NCBI GenBank assembly: GCA_030427635.1 | Contig: JAUIBA010000019.1 | Location: forward strand, 1 to 64,000 | From: Bacteroidia bacterium | Lineage (GTDB): Bacteria > Bacteroidota > Bacteroidia > Chitinophagales > Chitinophagaceae | DNA length: 64,000 nt | Direction: 5' to 3' | Shown: one piece after another, positions 50,301 to 61,207 of the stretch | Layout: each line of letters starts with the position of its first letter | How positions within the stretch are numbered: the stretch's first letter is position 1 | Translations under genes and position numbers: made by a program | Notes under the pieces: generated by a model | Told to the model about the DNA's origin: nothing | Seen by the model: the letters and a program-made list of their open reading frames with translations, nothing else | Databases searched by the model: none

Positions 50301-52421
50301 AATATTGCAAATGGAGTACAGTATATACGGGCAGCCAGTAGTAGGTCACAGCCCGGCGACCCGCTTAGTGTAGATATAAAAAACTTCAGCGTAGGAAATA
50401 TTACCCGTGCATTCAGCGCTTCCGATACACTGCTTGCCGATGGTGTGCTGTCTGGTAAGGTGGTTGTAGAGCAGTTCAGCCCTACTCCTGTGGTAACCGG
50501 AGATATGACTATTGACCGTATCTGTGTCATGGGCGACTCTTTGGGCAACATGCATCTTACTGCACATAATCAGCAGGATGGGCGCATCAGCTCTATGCTC
50601 ACTTTACAGGGGCATGGAAATGATGTGGCGGTAAATGGAGCTTATTATACCACCCCTGTTGCCGGGGAAGATTTTCGCCTTACGGTAAAAGTACGCGCAT
50701 TGGCCGCATCATCTTTCAGTAATATGGCAAAGGGGCAGATGAAAGATATGAGTGGTTATCTGAGGGGCGACATCGTACTGCATGGTACTGCTGCAGCGCC
50801 GCTTATTGATGGGGAGCTAAGGACAGATAATTTACGGACTACGGTCACTCAGCTTAGTACGCCATTCAGCATGCCCGACGAGCATATTACATTCAGTGGA
50901 AGTGATATAAAGCTTAACGGGTTTGATATTTTCGACCGCAATAATAACCGTGCGTCCATCAATGGTAAAGTAGATATCAGAAACCCTTCGCAGCCACTTC
51001 TGGACCTTCAGATTCGTGCCGATGAATGGACTGCCCTGCAGGCCACGGCACAGGACAACAAGCTTCTTTATGGCAGAGCATTGCTGTCTGCATCGCTCAA
51101 TGTGAATGGTATTGCTACCGCACCCGAAGTAAACGGTACACTCCGCTTACTGAAAGGCACCGATGTTACCATCGTTAATCCGGATAGTGACCCACAACTG
51201 GAAAGCCGTAAGGGGATAGTGGTGTTTAGGAATATGAAAGATACGGCATTAAGGTCGCGTAGCAGAAAAAGGCCTGACACCGGCATGGTGAAAGCTACTG
51301 TGAAACAGCCCGATATAAACATCACACTTATTGCCGATAAGGAAGCTAAGTTTACACTCTTTCCCGAGCAGGGAAAGAAAGACTACCTTTCTGTACAGGG
51401 TAGTGCCAATGTAGCTATGTCCCTCACCCCGGGTGGTGCCATCAGTCTTACAGGTTCTTACCTTTTGGAGGATGGTGCATACCAGCTCAATTACAGCAGT
51501 GTGGTAAAGAGGCGTTTCCGCATTGCAAAGGGAAGCAGTATTACATTTTCAGGAGACCCTGTGGCCAACTCGGCTATGAACATCACAGCACTGTATGAGG
51601 CGCAGGTAGCCCCTTACGACCTTGTGCAGCGGGAGGTAGACCCTACTCAGCTTACTTATTATCGCCAGCGGTTGCCATTCAATGTAGCTATGTATATGAC
51701 AGGTCCGGTATTGAAACCTTATCTGTCTTTCGACGTGCTGCTGCCAGAGAGTAAGTCACTGAAGATGACCAGCGATCAGCAGACTGTTGTACAGAGTAAA
51801 TTGTCGCAGATACGTACCGATACGTCAGAGCTTAATAAACAGGTGTTTGCAGTGCTGGTGCTGAACCGGTTTGTATCAGATGACCCGTTCAATACGCAGT
51901 CGCCTTCAGGTGGCGGCGCTTCATTTGCAGCCATGCAGAGTGTCAGTACATTTCTGGGCGACCAGTTGAACCGTGCTGCAGACCGGTTTATAAAAGGAGT
52001 TGATTTCTCGGTTGACCTTGCCACTACCGAAGATTATACCTCCGGCAGTCTGCGTCAGCGTACCGACCTTAATCTGGCAGCGTCAAAAAAACTACTGGAT
52101 GACAGACTGAAGATTACCCTTGGCAATAACTTTGAACTGGAAGGACCTCAGGGTAGTAGTAGCAACAACAGCCAGACCGGCTATATACCTTCCAATCTGG
52201 CAGCTGATTATATGCTTACACCCGATGGGAAGTACACAATAAGAGCATATCGCCAGGCGTACGATGTGGGCGTATTGCAGGGGTTTGTTACAGAGGCAGG
52301 TGTTAACTTCATTGTGAGTCTGGACTATAACAATTTCAGCCGGGCAATAAGGGGTAATAAGCACCGCAGCAGAGGGGAGACAGAACAGGATAATAACGAC
52401 GATTCAGGAAACGATAAATGA
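47349..52421 (+). CDS. tamB: TamB-like translocation/assembly module (DUF490)
   Basis: 1690 aa; N-terminal AsmA-like start; C-terminal QQTVVQSKLSQIRTDTSELNKQVFAVLVLNRFV typical of the TamB C-terminus. Confidence 0.88.
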   Translation: MRKALKITAWTIAGLLTLLVFAAAFLNSRWGQDIVRVRAEKYLAAKLGTEVRLGFLGVSFPKYIIVRNVLLRDQQQDTLLSLQELKVNMNMTALLRSRINVEQIVVDGLHSHVYRGLYDTAFNYDFIIRAFAGSDKEKQQPADTASANPPDVTVGSIALSNIHLRYDDYPGGTLLSLGLNRLELEMKHTNLAAMDLHIGNLLLDGTEVVFVQDTSRLPPSPPDTSGSASPLVLAADKVQISKTAFRYNNRQAGQVFAASVGDLILRLNRFDLLQSLVDVAELDVRRTGIVMETKQHSAPVAVADSGTVQEEQPSANAWKVQAGKLALEEVSFRMDDDNQPHQPLGMDYAHLYLTEVGTDISNVSYSADSIAARINHMALNERSGLHLRELKATARYDDKGAVLSNFLLSTSHTLLQHHLEVHYPSLSALESQMGSMELNVALEKSHIGMRDVLLFVPSLDSQALVHALADSTVRIDARINGSMSALTVTTLSIAALSGTGVSLSGKLSGLPDAGNLAYDLSIEDIHTTPQDASLFLPDSLQQSLHLPQQLKLSGQVAGTVKDYNADISLVTSEGNAAVRGFLHTSPGEGKERYRMSLSAERLNIGAFIGADSIIGPVTAAFVADGTGLTPEAAQAQLDGGITAAEAMGYTYRDIRLTGSIAHRNADVNLLSNDRNAHLLLKAKADLTKEYPGIVADLRIDSVNLHALGLYEGDLRLAATLHADVPVTDPDYPRGSVVIWQPDVHIDGRHIRHDSLIISSRADKSSGQNMAVDLGVITASVRGKVPLSAIPAIIQQQIAKHYAIAVADTGKTLHPATPVYTDNYTLQFTADVPNTRLLHDIVPDLKAYQPLHLSGEMSPQSLQFQAETNGFTYAGTAVDALHIKIGSADSALRYSITTGRIGQERMLMGRTEISGRVHNNTVSTALSVQDADGRERFALAGMLRQAGDSQTVSLSPGLVLDYEKWTVAQPNAVVVKPAGMYISNLNIANGVQYIRAASSRSQPGDPLSVDIKNFSVGNITRAFSASDTLLADGVLSGKVVVEQFSPTPVVTGDMTIDRICVMGDSLGNMHLTAHNQQDGRISSMLTLQGHGNDVAVNGAYYTTPVAGEDFRLTVKVRALAASSFSNMAKGQMKDMSGYLRGDIVLHGTAAAPLIDGELRTDNLRTTVTQLSTPFSMPDEHITFSGSDIKLNGFDIFDRNNNRASINGKVDIRNPSQPLLDLQIRADEWTALQATAQDNKLLYGRALLSASLNVNGIATAPEVNGTLRLLKGTDVTIVNPDSDPQLESRKGIVVFRNMKDTALRSRSRKRPDTGMVKATVKQPDINITLIADKEAKFTLFPEQGKKDYLSVQGSANVAMSLTPGGAISLTGSYLLEDGAYQLNYSSVVKRRFRIAKGSSITFSGDPVANSAMNITALYEAQVAPYDLVQREVDPTQLTYYRQRLPFNVAMYMTGPVLKPYLSFDVLLPESKSLKMTSDQQTVVQSKLSQIRTDTSELNKQVFAVLVLNRFVSDDPFNTQSPSGGGASFAAMQSVSTFLGDQLNRAADRFIKGVDFSVDLATTEDYTSGSLRQRTDLNLAASKKLLDDRLKITLGNNFELEGPQGSSSNNSQTGYIPSNLAADYMLTPDGKYTIRAYRQAYDVGVLQGFVTEAGVNFIVSLDYNNFSRAIRGNKHRSRGETEQDNNDDSGNDK

Positions 52422-54712
52422 AGGGAATAAGCTACATAGCGGCAAGTTGTATGGTACTGGCAGTATTGTTACTGTCGGCATGCAGCAATACCCGGCACCT
52501 GCCTCGTGGTGAGCGTCTCTTCAGAGGCAGTAAAGTATTTATTACCGACGATGAGGCTGGCAAAAAGGAGCGGGACATTCTGAAAGAAGACCTTACCGGG
52601 CTGGTGCGTCCGCGCCCCAACAGTAAGTTTCTGGGTATGAGGCTGAAATTGCGTGCATATACTTTTGCCGGTGATACTAAGCGTAAGCGGGGCATAAGGG
52701 CATGGATGCGCCATAAATGGGGCGAAGCCCCAGTGCACACAGGAGAGGTGAGTCTGGACAATAACAGTGAGCTCATGAAGAACTACCTGGAAAACCGGGG
52801 CTACTTTCATAGTGAAGTAAGTGCTGTTTATGACTCCGGAAACAAAAAGAAGACAACCGCACTTTTTTTCGTTGCCACAGGGCGGCAGTACACCATCAAT
52901 AATGTTATCCTTGTTCCTGACAGTTCTCAGGTATGGTATGACATTGATACCGGCTTTCACAACACTATGCTGCATAAAGGCCAGCCCTATAATCTTGATG
53001 TGATTAAGGCCGAGCGGGTGCGTATAGACCGCCTGCTTAAGGAAGCCGGGTACTACTATTTCAGACCAGATTATATGCTGGTTGTGGCAGACAGTTCTAT
53101 AGGCGATCATAAGGTAAATATGTATGTGCGACTCAAGCATCGTGAAATTCCTCAGGAAGCTTATCGTCGCTACACAATAAGGGATATATACATCAATGCC
53201 AGTCATCGCCTGCGGGATGGGGACGCTGCCACTGATGAAAAGGAGGAAGCGCAGCTGGTAAATGGGTACAATATCATTGATACCCGCAACAGGTTCAAAC
53301 CATCAGTGCTTACCCGTGCCATGGCCTTTTCAAAGGGGGACATATACAGCCTGGAAAGGCAGAATACATCCCTTAGCCGGTTGGTGAACATAGGTACCTT
53401 CCGCTTTGTAAGAAACAGATTTGAAGAAGTAGGGGACTCTATGCTGGATGTGTATTATTACCTCACGCCACAGGCTGCAAAATCGTTCCGGTTTGAGGCA
53501 GGTGCACATACCCAGAATGATAACCGTGCCGGTACAAAAGGTAGTATCAGCTGGCGGCACCGCAATGCATTCCGTGGGGCAGAGGAGTTAATGTTCCGTA
53601 TCAATGGCGGTTTTGAAGCGCAGTATAGTGGCCCCGTGCGCCAGCCTACCATTTACAATTTCGGAGGCGAGGCAAATCTGTCTTTCCCCAGGTTTGTCGT
53701 TCCGTTTGTGAACATTGAGCCACCCGGCAGGTTTGTGCCACGCTCTGTTATTAAACTCCGGTATAATTACGAGGCATCGGCCAGGTTGATTAATATAAGC
53801 TCTTATAATGCCTCTATCGGTTACACATGGCGTGAGGATGAAAAAAAAGAACATCAGCTCTTCCCATTCAACTTTACCTACGTTCGTACCGATACCATAG
53901 GTAGCCCCGAGGCTTCAGGGGTACTCTACGGAAATCTGGTATTTAACGGCATTATCATTGGGCCTACTTATGAATACACCTACAACTCTCAGGCAGGCTA
54001 TGCACGAAAGCACACATTTTATTTTAATGGTCGTGTAGACCTGTCCGGCAATATTCTGGGACTGGCCAATAAGGCCGATTATGAGAAGAATCCACAGCTG
54101 TTGTTTGGCTCTACATTTGCCCAGTATGTAAAGCTGCAGCCCGATTTCCGGTATTATCTGCGTCTTTCGCGCACCGCAATGATAGCCTCAAGGGTACAGG
54201 CTGGTATCGGTATGCCCTATGGCAACTCTGGTTCGCTGCCCAACATTAAACAGTTCTGGGCCGGTGGTAACAGTGACCTTCGTGGTTTCCCATCACGTCT
54301 GGTGGGGCCGGGTACGTTCAATGAATACGATTCTGCCACCTCGCGCCGTTATGTACAGGCGCTGGGTGATGTGAAACTGGAAATGAATGTAGAGCTGCGG
54401 CAGAACCTTTATAAATTTATTAATCTGGGTGTGTTTGCCGAGGCGGGCAATATATGGCTGGCTCGTCCCGATGCAAACTTCCCCGGCGGTGCATTCAGTA
54501 GCAACTTTTATAAAGAGCTTGCAGCGGATGTGGGTTTAGGCCTCCGGTTCGATTTTTCTATTCTTGTCCTCCGGTTCGATATGGGTATGCCGGTGCGCAA
54601 GCCCTGGTTACCAGACGGTGACCGCTGGACACTGGATGAGATACGCCTGGCCGACCCTGCATGGAAAAAGAAGAATCTCATATTCAATATAGGCATTGGC
54701 TATCCTTTCTGA
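52418..54712 (+). CDS. tamA: BamA/TamA family outer-membrane protein (lipoprotein-type N-terminus)
   Basis: LLLSACSNTRHLPRGERLF; POTRA-like region; C-terminal FWAGGNSDLRGFPSRLVGPG...DVKLEMNVELRQNL; ATGA overlap with tamB. Confidence 0.9.
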   Translation: MKGISYIAASCMVLAVLLLSACSNTRHLPRGERLFRGSKVFITDDEAGKKERDILKEDLTGLVRPRPNSKFLGMRLKLRAYTFAGDTKRKRGIRAWMRHKWGEAPVHTGEVSLDNNSELMKNYLENRGYFHSEVSAVYDSGNKKKTTALFFVATGRQYTINNVILVPDSSQVWYDIDTGFHNTMLHKGQPYNLDVIKAERVRIDRLLKEAGYYYFRPDYMLVVADSSIGDHKVNMYVRLKHREIPQEAYRRYTIRDIYINASHRLRDGDAATDEKEEAQLVNGYNIIDTRNRFKPSVLTRAMAFSKGDIYSLERQNTSLSRLVNIGTFRFVRNRFEEVGDSMLDVYYYLTPQAAKSFRFEAGAHTQNDNRAGTKGSISWRHRNAFRGAEELMFRINGGFEAQYSGPVRQPTIYNFGGEANLSFPRFVVPFVNIEPPGRFVPRSVIKLRYNYEASARLINISSYNASIGYTWREDEKKEHQLFPFNFTYVRTDTIGSPEASGVLYGNLVFNGIIIGPTYEYTYNSQAGYARKHTFYFNGRVDLSGNILGLANKADYEKNPQLLFGSTFAQYVKLQPDFRYYLRLSRTAMIASRVQAGIGMPYGNSGSLPNIKQFWAGGNSDLRGFPSRLVGPGTFNEYDSATSRRYVQALGDVKLEMNVELRQNLYKFINLGVFAEAGNIWLARPDANFPGGAFSSNFYKELAADVGLGLRFDFSILVLRFDMGMPVRKPWLPDGDRWTLDEIRLADPAWKKKNLIFNIGIGYPF

Positions 54713-54764
54713 TGCGTTATAATTGGGGTTTTGTTTACATTTTCAGACCTATATTTGAGCTAAC

Positions 54765-57038
54765 ATGAAGTCCCGCATCCATCGCGGTTTTATTGGGTCA
54801 GTACTACTGTTGCCGTTTCTGCTTTTATTTCAGATGTCGGCATGGGCGCAGCATATCCGTACCGATTCAACTCGTGTTGTCCCTAAAAAGCTGTGGTACG
54901 AGCGTTTTAATCCCTACCTCACTGATACTTTATTACAGCCGGTACCACTGTCCCGTGCATTGTTTCATGATAAGATAGACAACGAGCAGCGCAAGGCCGA
55001 TGCTGCTGATGGCAAAACAGATGGTCGTGTATCGGTAGCTGGTAAGCCGGCTGCTACTGCGCACTACACACATGCACTTATAAACAGGGTGGACTCTCTG
55101 CAGGTAATGGTGGAAAACATGCCTGCTGTAGATAGGGATGATGTAGCCACACAGCAGCAAAAGATACAGGCATTACGTGCCATATGGGAGCTGCTGCGCC
55201 AGTATGCTACCGACCCTCGTCCTACTCCTGAATTCTATGATAGTCTTACCCTCAATATGCATGACCTCATAGTGGCTGTAAATGAGAATAAGGCACTGGA
55301 CTATGTACTGGCAAATCCGGATATCTATACACTGGATAACTCCCGTGTACTGCTGGATAATAAGCCGGAAGCCCGTGCATTTATCTATGAGGCTATTGCT
55401 GCAGGAAACCCCGTACTTATGCTGCGCAGGCTGGAGGAGTTTGCCCGTGATACATTTGCATCCCGTATTATCAGTGCTGCAGCACGTAAGGAGCCTGGCA
55501 TTGTATTCAGTTATGCCACCTCCAGTAATATGCTGCTGAAGCAGGCAGTATATGCCTGTCGCGACCCCTATGTGCAGGCCATTGTACGCACATCTGCCGA
55601 GTCTGAAGCGCCGCTCAGGGCTTTACCGTTTATATCCTACCTCTATACCAGTAACAGGTCTATTGAAGAGATAGATTCTATTGCTGCCAATCCTGTGCAA
55701 AGCTTTAACGCACTTACCCACCTGCGCCGCAGTAATGAGCCTGACTCGCGCCAGTTGTATACAGATGCTATGGAGTACCGTACCCTTACCGATTTTGTAC
55801 GTACTATGAATGAGATGCACGATACCACCGACGTTGTGCGTTTCCGTTGTATTGACAGTCTGTCTGCCATGTCTCTGTTTTACATTATGGTTTATGGGCG
55901 GGAGGAAATATACACCAGTAGTTTTCTGGGTACTTTCCGCCGCATGACAGAGCGTATGGGCAGCATTCGTGGCAATCAGTTTCTTGATTCATTGCATTAC
56001 GACCATTTCCGTTCTTTCATTCGCCTATGCGCAGGATACAATACACTGTCAGCGTTTCTGGCTACTATGGACGATACTGCGCGCAATAATGTAATGTCCC
56101 GCTTTGCAGGAGGGCTGGAACACGGCCGGGAAAATGACCTGGAAGATGCGGTGAATGTTGCAGATGCTATAGGTAGTATTACAGACAGTGCGCTGCTGGT
56201 TTTCCTCCGCCAGCGTATAGCTGAAAATTATGAGGTGTGCAGAAAGAAGGAGAGCCGCAAGGGTATGGCTGTGTATCAGCTGCTGGGTATGCTGGCAGAG
56301 AGTAGTATAGGTACCGTTACTGACACTGCCGCTGCACAGGTATCACGAAAGCTGCACATTCAGCCTGTCAACATCCTGCCTTATACGCGTATAGCTAATG
56401 ATACAGGCACTGTAGATGAACGTGTGTTCTTCTATGGCGATGATGACGGGCAGACAGCATACCGTGGTTTTATTGACGACTATAAAAAGAATCCTGCATG
56501 GAAGATCGATTCTAACCAGTACTGGGCTACTATCACCGCTACGGGTGGTCACCGGGTTACCATGTATGCCAATGTACCCCTTACCGCACCTGATGATGAG
56601 AAGGCAATAGACTCACTGGATACGTATCTTGCAGCTATGGGTATAAAGCCGCGCTTTATTATTCACCGTGGCCACAGCTATCATGTGAAGTCCACCCTGA
56701 AGCGTATAGACAGTAATGCCCGTATTGTAGTGCTGGGCTCCTGTGGTGGGTATCAGAATGTAGCAAAAGTGCTAAAATCATCTCCCGATGCTCATATCAT
56801 CGCTTCCCGGCAAACGGGAGTAGGCGCTATCAATGAACCCATGACCCGAGCCATCAATACACAGCTTCAGGAGGGCAAGGACATAAACTGGATTACATTA
56901 TGGTCAGAGCTGGATGAATACTTCTCCCATCGTCCTGAGCTCAATGAACGTTACAAAGACTATGTACCTCCGCATCGCAATCTTGGTGTTATATTCATCA
57001 AGGCTTACCGCCAGCTCATGGCAGTAACAGACATCTAG
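54765..57038 (+). CDS. Secreted protein with C-terminal caspase-like (clan CD) His/Cys domain candidate
   Basis: Signal peptide; PRFIIHRGHSYHVKSTLKRIDSNARIVVLGSCGGYQNVAKVLKSSPDAHIIASRQTGVGAINEPMTRAINTQL. Confidence 0.55.
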   Translation: MKSRIHRGFIGSVLLLPFLLLFQMSAWAQHIRTDSTRVVPKKLWYERFNPYLTDTLLQPVPLSRALFHDKIDNEQRKADAADGKTDGRVSVAGKPAATAHYTHALINRVDSLQVMVENMPAVDRDDVATQQQKIQALRAIWELLRQYATDPRPTPEFYDSLTLNMHDLIVAVNENKALDYVLANPDIYTLDNSRVLLDNKPEARAFIYEAIAAGNPVLMLRRLEEFARDTFASRIISAAARKEPGIVFSYATSSNMLLKQAVYACRDPYVQAIVRTSAESEAPLRALPFISYLYTSNRSIEEIDSIAANPVQSFNALTHLRRSNEPDSRQLYTDAMEYRTLTDFVRTMNEMHDTTDVVRFRCIDSLSAMSLFYIMVYGREEIYTSSFLGTFRRMTERMGSIRGNQFLDSLHYDHFRSFIRLCAGYNTLSAFLATMDDTARNNVMSRFAGGLEHGRENDLEDAVNVADAIGSITDSALLVFLRQRIAENYEVCRKKESRKGMAVYQLLGMLAESSIGTVTDTAAAQVSRKLHIQPVNILPYTRIANDTGTVDERVFFYGDDDGQTAYRGFIDDYKKNPAWKIDSNQYWATITATGGHRVTMYANVPLTAPDDEKAIDSLDTYLAAMGIKPRFIIHRGHSYHVKSTLKRIDSNARIVVLGSCGGYQNVAKVLKSSPDAHIIASRQTGVGAINEPMTRAINTQLQEGKDINWITLWSELDEYFSHRPELNERYKDYVPPHRNLGVIFIKAYRQLMAVTDI

Positions 57039-57060
57039 TACACAACTGTCTTTGCGTATA

Positions 57061-59913
57061 TCACTGCTGCTCCAGCTCTGTTTTCAGGAATATTCCCGTA
57101 TGGCTTTCCGGTATCTGCGCTATGTCTTCAGGTGTGCCGGTTCCTACTACCTGCCCGCCGCCGCTGCCGCCCTCAGGTCCCATATCCACTACATAGTCTG
57201 CCACCTTCACCACGTCCAGGTTATGCTCTATTACCAGCACAGTATTTCCCCTGTCCACCAGCCGGTTCAGCACTGCCAGCAGATGTTTTATATCTTCAAA
57301 ATGAAGGCCTGTAGTCGGTTCGTCCAGTATGTATATGGTCTGTCCGGTATCACGTTTAGAGAGTTCTGTAGCCAGCTTCACACGCTGGGCCTCGCCGCCG
57401 CTTAGTGTTACAGCGCTTTGCCCCAGTGTCACATACCCCAGGCCCACATCCTGCAGCGTCTTTATTTTCCTGTGCAGGAAAGATACGTTCACAAAAAACT
57501 CTACGGCCTCATCTACAGTCATGTTCAGCACATCTGATATAGATTTACCCTTGTAGCGTATTTCCAGTGTTTCGCGGTTATAGCGCCTGCCTATACATTT
57601 TTCGCACTGCACATACACATCCGGCAGGAAATTCATTTCTATAGTACGCATACCGCCACCCTGGCACTCCTCACATCGTCCTCCTTTCACATTAAAGGAG
57701 AAACGCCCTGCATTGTAGCCGCGTATTTTAGCCTCGGGCACCTGAGCAAACAGCTGACGTACCTCGTTGAAGAACCCACAGTACGTAGCCGGGTTGCTGC
57801 GTGGTGTACGTCCTATAGGGCTCTGATCTATTTCTATTACTTTGTCCACATGCTCCAGACCGCGCACTTTGCGGTAGGGCATCGGCTGCTGTTTGAATTT
57901 TGGGTAGCAGTGGCGCGCCAGAATAGGGTAGAGTGTTTCATTGATAAGGGTACTCTTACCACTGCCCGATACGCCACTTACACATATGAATGTGCCCAGT
58001 GGCAACTTTAGTGTTACATTTTTCAGGTTATTGCCTGTAGCGCCCTCAACAGCCAGTTTCTTTCCATTACCCTTACGCCGCTCTGCCGGCACTTCTATAG
58101 CCAGTGTATGGTTCAGATAGCCCGATGTGGTTGTTTTTTCTTTCAGTACCTGCTCAGGTGTACCGGCGCTTACTATTCTGCCACCATGCATACCCGCTGC
58201 CGGCCCTATATCTATCAGGTGGTCCGATGCCAGCATAATGTCTTTGTCATGCTCTACCACCAGTACGGAGTTGCCACTGTCGCGCAGGCTTTTCAGTGCA
58301 TTGATAAGCCGCATATTATCGCGCTGGTGCAGGCCTATACTGGGCTCATCCAGTATGTAGGTAATGCCTGTAAGCTGTGAGCCTATCTGCGTAGCCAGGC
58401 GTATGCGCTGCGACTCTCCTCCGCTCAGTGTACGTGTAGCTCTGTTCAGTGTCAGGTAGTGGAGCCCCACCTCCAGCAGAAAGCGCAGGCGGTCCCGTAT
58501 TTCTTTAAGTATGTCGCGCGCTATGGTATTTTGCTTATTACTTAATTGTGCCTCTATATCGGCAAACCAATCCTGTAATTGCTGTAACGACAGCTCACAC
58601 AGCTCTGCTATATTTTTCTCTGCTACTTTGAAGTACAGACTATCTTTTTTCAGTCTTGCGCCCTCACATTCTGTACAGGTGTTGAGCTCCATAAAGCTCT
58701 CTGCCCATGAGCGCACCGCTTCCGATGAGCTTTCGGCAAACCAGCGCAGCACCATATTCACTACACCCTCATAGTTCTGCTTTGCTACCTGGTCTGTATA
58801 TCCGTCTGCGTTGTCATTATCATAGGTAATAATACCGTCTTCGTTTCCATACAGCAGTATGTTCAGTTGTTTTTGCGGTATGTCTTTTACAGGCTTATCC
58901 AGCGGTATTTTGTTCTTTTTCGCTATTACCGTCGCCATTTGAAACGACCATGTATCCCGCTCACCACCCAGTGGGGCTATAGCGCCATCCTTGATGCTCT
59001 TATCCGTGTCTGGCAGTACCTGCTGCATGTTTACAGCATATATCTGTCCCAGCCCTTTGCATCGGGGGCATGCGCCATAGGGCGAGTTGAATGAGAATGT
59101 ATTGGGCGAAGGTTCTTCATAGGATATTCCGGTTTCCACACACATCAGCTGTTTGCTGTACTGATGTATGCTATCCTTATCTACGTCAGCTACAAACATC
59201 AGGTCTTTGCCCATCTGCAGGCTTTTCTGCACACTCTGGCTCAGGCGTGTGGCACTCTCTCCGTCGGCATGTACCGCCAGCCGGTCCACTACCAGTTCTA
59301 TGTCATGTATCTTGTAGCGGTCTACCTGCATTTTTTCTTTCAGGTCTTTCACTTCTCCATCTACACGTACTTTAAGATACCCCTGTTTTCTCAGCTGCTC
59401 AAACAGCTCTCTGTAATGTCCTTTACGGCCTCGTACCACAGGCGCCAGCAGCATAATGCGTTTACCGGCAAAGTGCTGCTTTACATGCGCCACTATCTCC
59501 TCTTCGCTGAACTTCACCATCTTCTTACCTGTGTTGTAGGAGTATGCTTCTCCTATACGGGCATACAGCAGGCGCATGAAGTCATACACTTCTGTTACCG
59601 TACCCACTGTTGAGCGAGGGTTGCGGTTGGTGGTTTTCTGCTCTATAGATATTACTGGTGAGAGGCCGGTTATCTTGTCCACATCGGGCCGGTCCATATC
59701 TCCGGTGAACTGGCGTGCATAGGCCGAAAAACTCTCCATATACCTGCGCTGTCCCTCTGCAAAAATGGTATCAAATGCCAGAGACGATTTGCCACTGCCA
59801 CTGATGCCGGTTATTACCACCAGTTTGTTTTTGGGAATGCTTACATCTATGTTCTTCAGGTTATGGACACGTGCCCCCTGTACCACTATATGCCCTTGCT
59901 CTTTGCTGCTCAT
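57061..59913 (-). CDS. uvrA: Excinuclease ABC subunit A
   Basis: [48 protein letters not shown] zinc finger, [13 protein letters not shown]. Confidence 0.98.
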   Translation of the reverse strand: MSSKEQGHIVVQGARVHNLKNIDVSIPKNKLVVITGISGSGKSSLAFDTIFAEGQRRYMESFSAYARQFTGDMDRPDVDKITGLSPVISIEQKTTNRNPRSTVGTVTEVYDFMRLLYARIGEAYSYNTGKKMVKFSEEEIVAHVKQHFAGKRIMLLAPVVRGRKGHYRELFEQLRKQGYLKVRVDGEVKDLKEKMQVDRYKIHDIELVVDRLAVHADGESATRLSQSVQKSLQMGKDLMFVADVDKDSIHQYSKQLMCVETGISYEEPSPNTFSFNSPYGACPRCKGLGQIYAVNMQQVLPDTDKSIKDGAIAPLGGERDTWSFQMATVIAKKNKIPLDKPVKDIPQKQLNILLYGNEDGIITYDNDNADGYTDQVAKQNYEGVVNMVLRWFAESSSEAVRSWAESFMELNTCTECEGARLKKDSLYFKVAEKNIAELCELSLQQLQDWFADIEAQLSNKQNTIARDILKEIRDRLRFLLEVGLHYLTLNRATRTLSGGESQRIRLATQIGSQLTGITYILDEPSIGLHQRDNMRLINALKSLRDSGNSVLVVEHDKDIMLASDHLIDIGPAAGMHGGRIVSAGTPEQVLKEKTTTSGYLNHTLAIEVPAERRKGNGKKLAVEGATGNNLKNVTLKLPLGTFICVSGVSGSGKSTLINETLYPILARHCYPKFKQQPMPYRKVRGLEHVDKVIEIDQSPIGRTPRSNPATYCGFFNEVRQLFAQVPEAKIRGYNAGRFSFNVKGGRCEECQGGGMRTIEMNFLPDVYVQCEKCIGRRYNRETLEIRYKGKSISDVLNMTVDEAVEFFVNVSFLHRKIKTLQDVGLGYVTLGQSAVTLSGGEAQRVKLATELSKRDTGQTIYILDEPTTGLHFEDIKHLLAVLNRLVDRGNTVLVIEHNLDVVKVADYVVDMGPEGGSGGGQVVGTGTPEDIAQIPESHTGIFLKTELEQQ

Positions 59914-60021
59914 CCTGATTGCAATTTACGGGAAATAGGTCACTCAGTATTTTATCTGAGCATTACCTGCATGCATTTACATTTATTGATTGGGTACATA
60001 ATGCCGGTGTGTCAAAAACAC

Positions 60022-60048
60022 AAAAAGCCGTGTCTGCCGACACAGCTT
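60022..60048 (-). terminator. Terminator after rpoZ
   Basis: AAGCTGTGTC-GGCA-GACACGGCTTTTTG on the minus strand (one G-U pair). Confidence 0.7.
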
Positions 60049-60075
60049 AAATGCTTTTCTATAACTGGCTATAGC

Positions 60076-60396
60076 CTACTTTTTACGGTAGTATATCTGC
60101 TCGTCATTAAACTCAGAAAGAGCCTGAAGCGGCGCATTTGCCATACGCTCATAGATGCGCGATATTTCTATCTGCTCCTTGTTTTCATGCACTTCTTCCA
60201 GGTTGTCACCATGCACGGTAAACTCGTCCAGTTTTCTGTGCAGCTCCTCCTTCATGGTCACAGATATCTGGTTGGCACGGCGGCTCACCACAGCTATCGA
60301 TTCATACAGGTTGCCTGTTTTTTCTTTCAGTGCTATCACGTCACGTGTTTCCACGAGCGGGTTCACTGAGTTCAGTGACTTTCTATTGGTGCTCAT
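60076..60396 (-). CDS. rpoZ: DNA-directed RNA polymerase subunit omega family protein
   Basis: LVETRDVIALKEKTGNLYESIAVVSRRANQISVTMKEELHRKLDEF; overlaps the bamD 3' end by 14 nt. Confidence 0.85.
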   Translation of the reverse strand: MSTNRKSLNSVNPLVETRDVIALKEKTGNLYESIAVVSRRANQISVTMKEELHRKLDEFTVHGDNLEEVHENKEQIEISRIYERMANAPLQALSEFNDEQIYYRKK

Positions 60397-61198
60397 TTCG
60401 TATTTTTTTAATGTTATTGTCTGTTTCGGCGTATATTCTTTCAGCCTCGGCCATGTAGGTCGAGTTAGGGTATGTATCTTTTAATTCTCTGTATGCACTC
60501 AGTGCACTCGCATAGCGCTCCTCCTGTTTGGCAGGTACACTTGCTTTTGCATATTTGTACATAGATTTCATAATCATGAACAGATACTGGTCATGATGCA
60601 GCGATTCAGGAAAGTTACGCATTACTGATTTATAAGTAACGCTTGCCGCTTCATACTGGCTTATGTTGAAGTACAGTTTTGCGGCATCTGCCTGCTTCCG
60701 CTCCAGCTTCTCCTGCGATTCTGCCACATAACGTTTGGCCTCGTCCATGCGGGTAGAGTTTGGATGCTTCCTTATAAAGTTTCTCAGGGCATCAGCTGCT
60801 TTTACCGTATTACTCTGGTCCAGTGAATATTTCGGTGAAAATTTGAACAGGCATACAGCACTCATAAACTCGCACTCTTCTGCCAGTGTACTGGTAGGGA
60901 AGTAGTCTGTAAAGTCCTTGAAGTAGTAGGATGCCATCACATAGTCCTTCATGTAATAGTACGTGTATGAATATCTGTAGAACAGATTTTCATAGTTACG
61001 GGTACTTTTCATGATAGGCATCAGCTCCTTGTACAGCATGCTGGCATGACCGTAGTCTTTCTTGTCGTAGTATTCATTGGCCTTGGTCAGCTTAAAGTTT
61101 ACGTCACTGCTTTTACGGATTTTTTCAAATCCACCACAGGACGAAATGCCAACGCATATCGCCAATAAATAAAATAAATTAATAAACCGTTTACTCAT
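60383..61198 (-). CDS. bamD: Outer membrane protein assembly factor BamD
   Basis: MSKRFINLFYLLAICVGISSCGGFEKIRKSSDVNFKLTKANEYYDKKDYGHASMLYKEL, TPR-like; the listed ORF start at 61210 is a TTG, ATG at 61198. Confidence 0.9.
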   Translation of the reverse strand: MSKRFINLFYLLAICVGISSCGGFEKIRKSSDVNFKLTKANEYYDKKDYGHASMLYKELMPIMKSTRNYENLFYRYSYTYYYMKDYVMASYYFKDFTDYFPTSTLAEECEFMSAVCLFKFSPKYSLDQSNTVKAADALRNFIRKHPNSTRMDEAKRYVAESQEKLERKQADAAKLYFNISQYEAASVTYKSVMRNFPESLHHDQYLFMIMKSMYKYAKASVPAKQEERYASALSAYRELKDTYPNSTYMAEAERIYAETDNNIKKIRNEHQ

Positions 61199-61207
61199 GC
61201 CGGGGTG

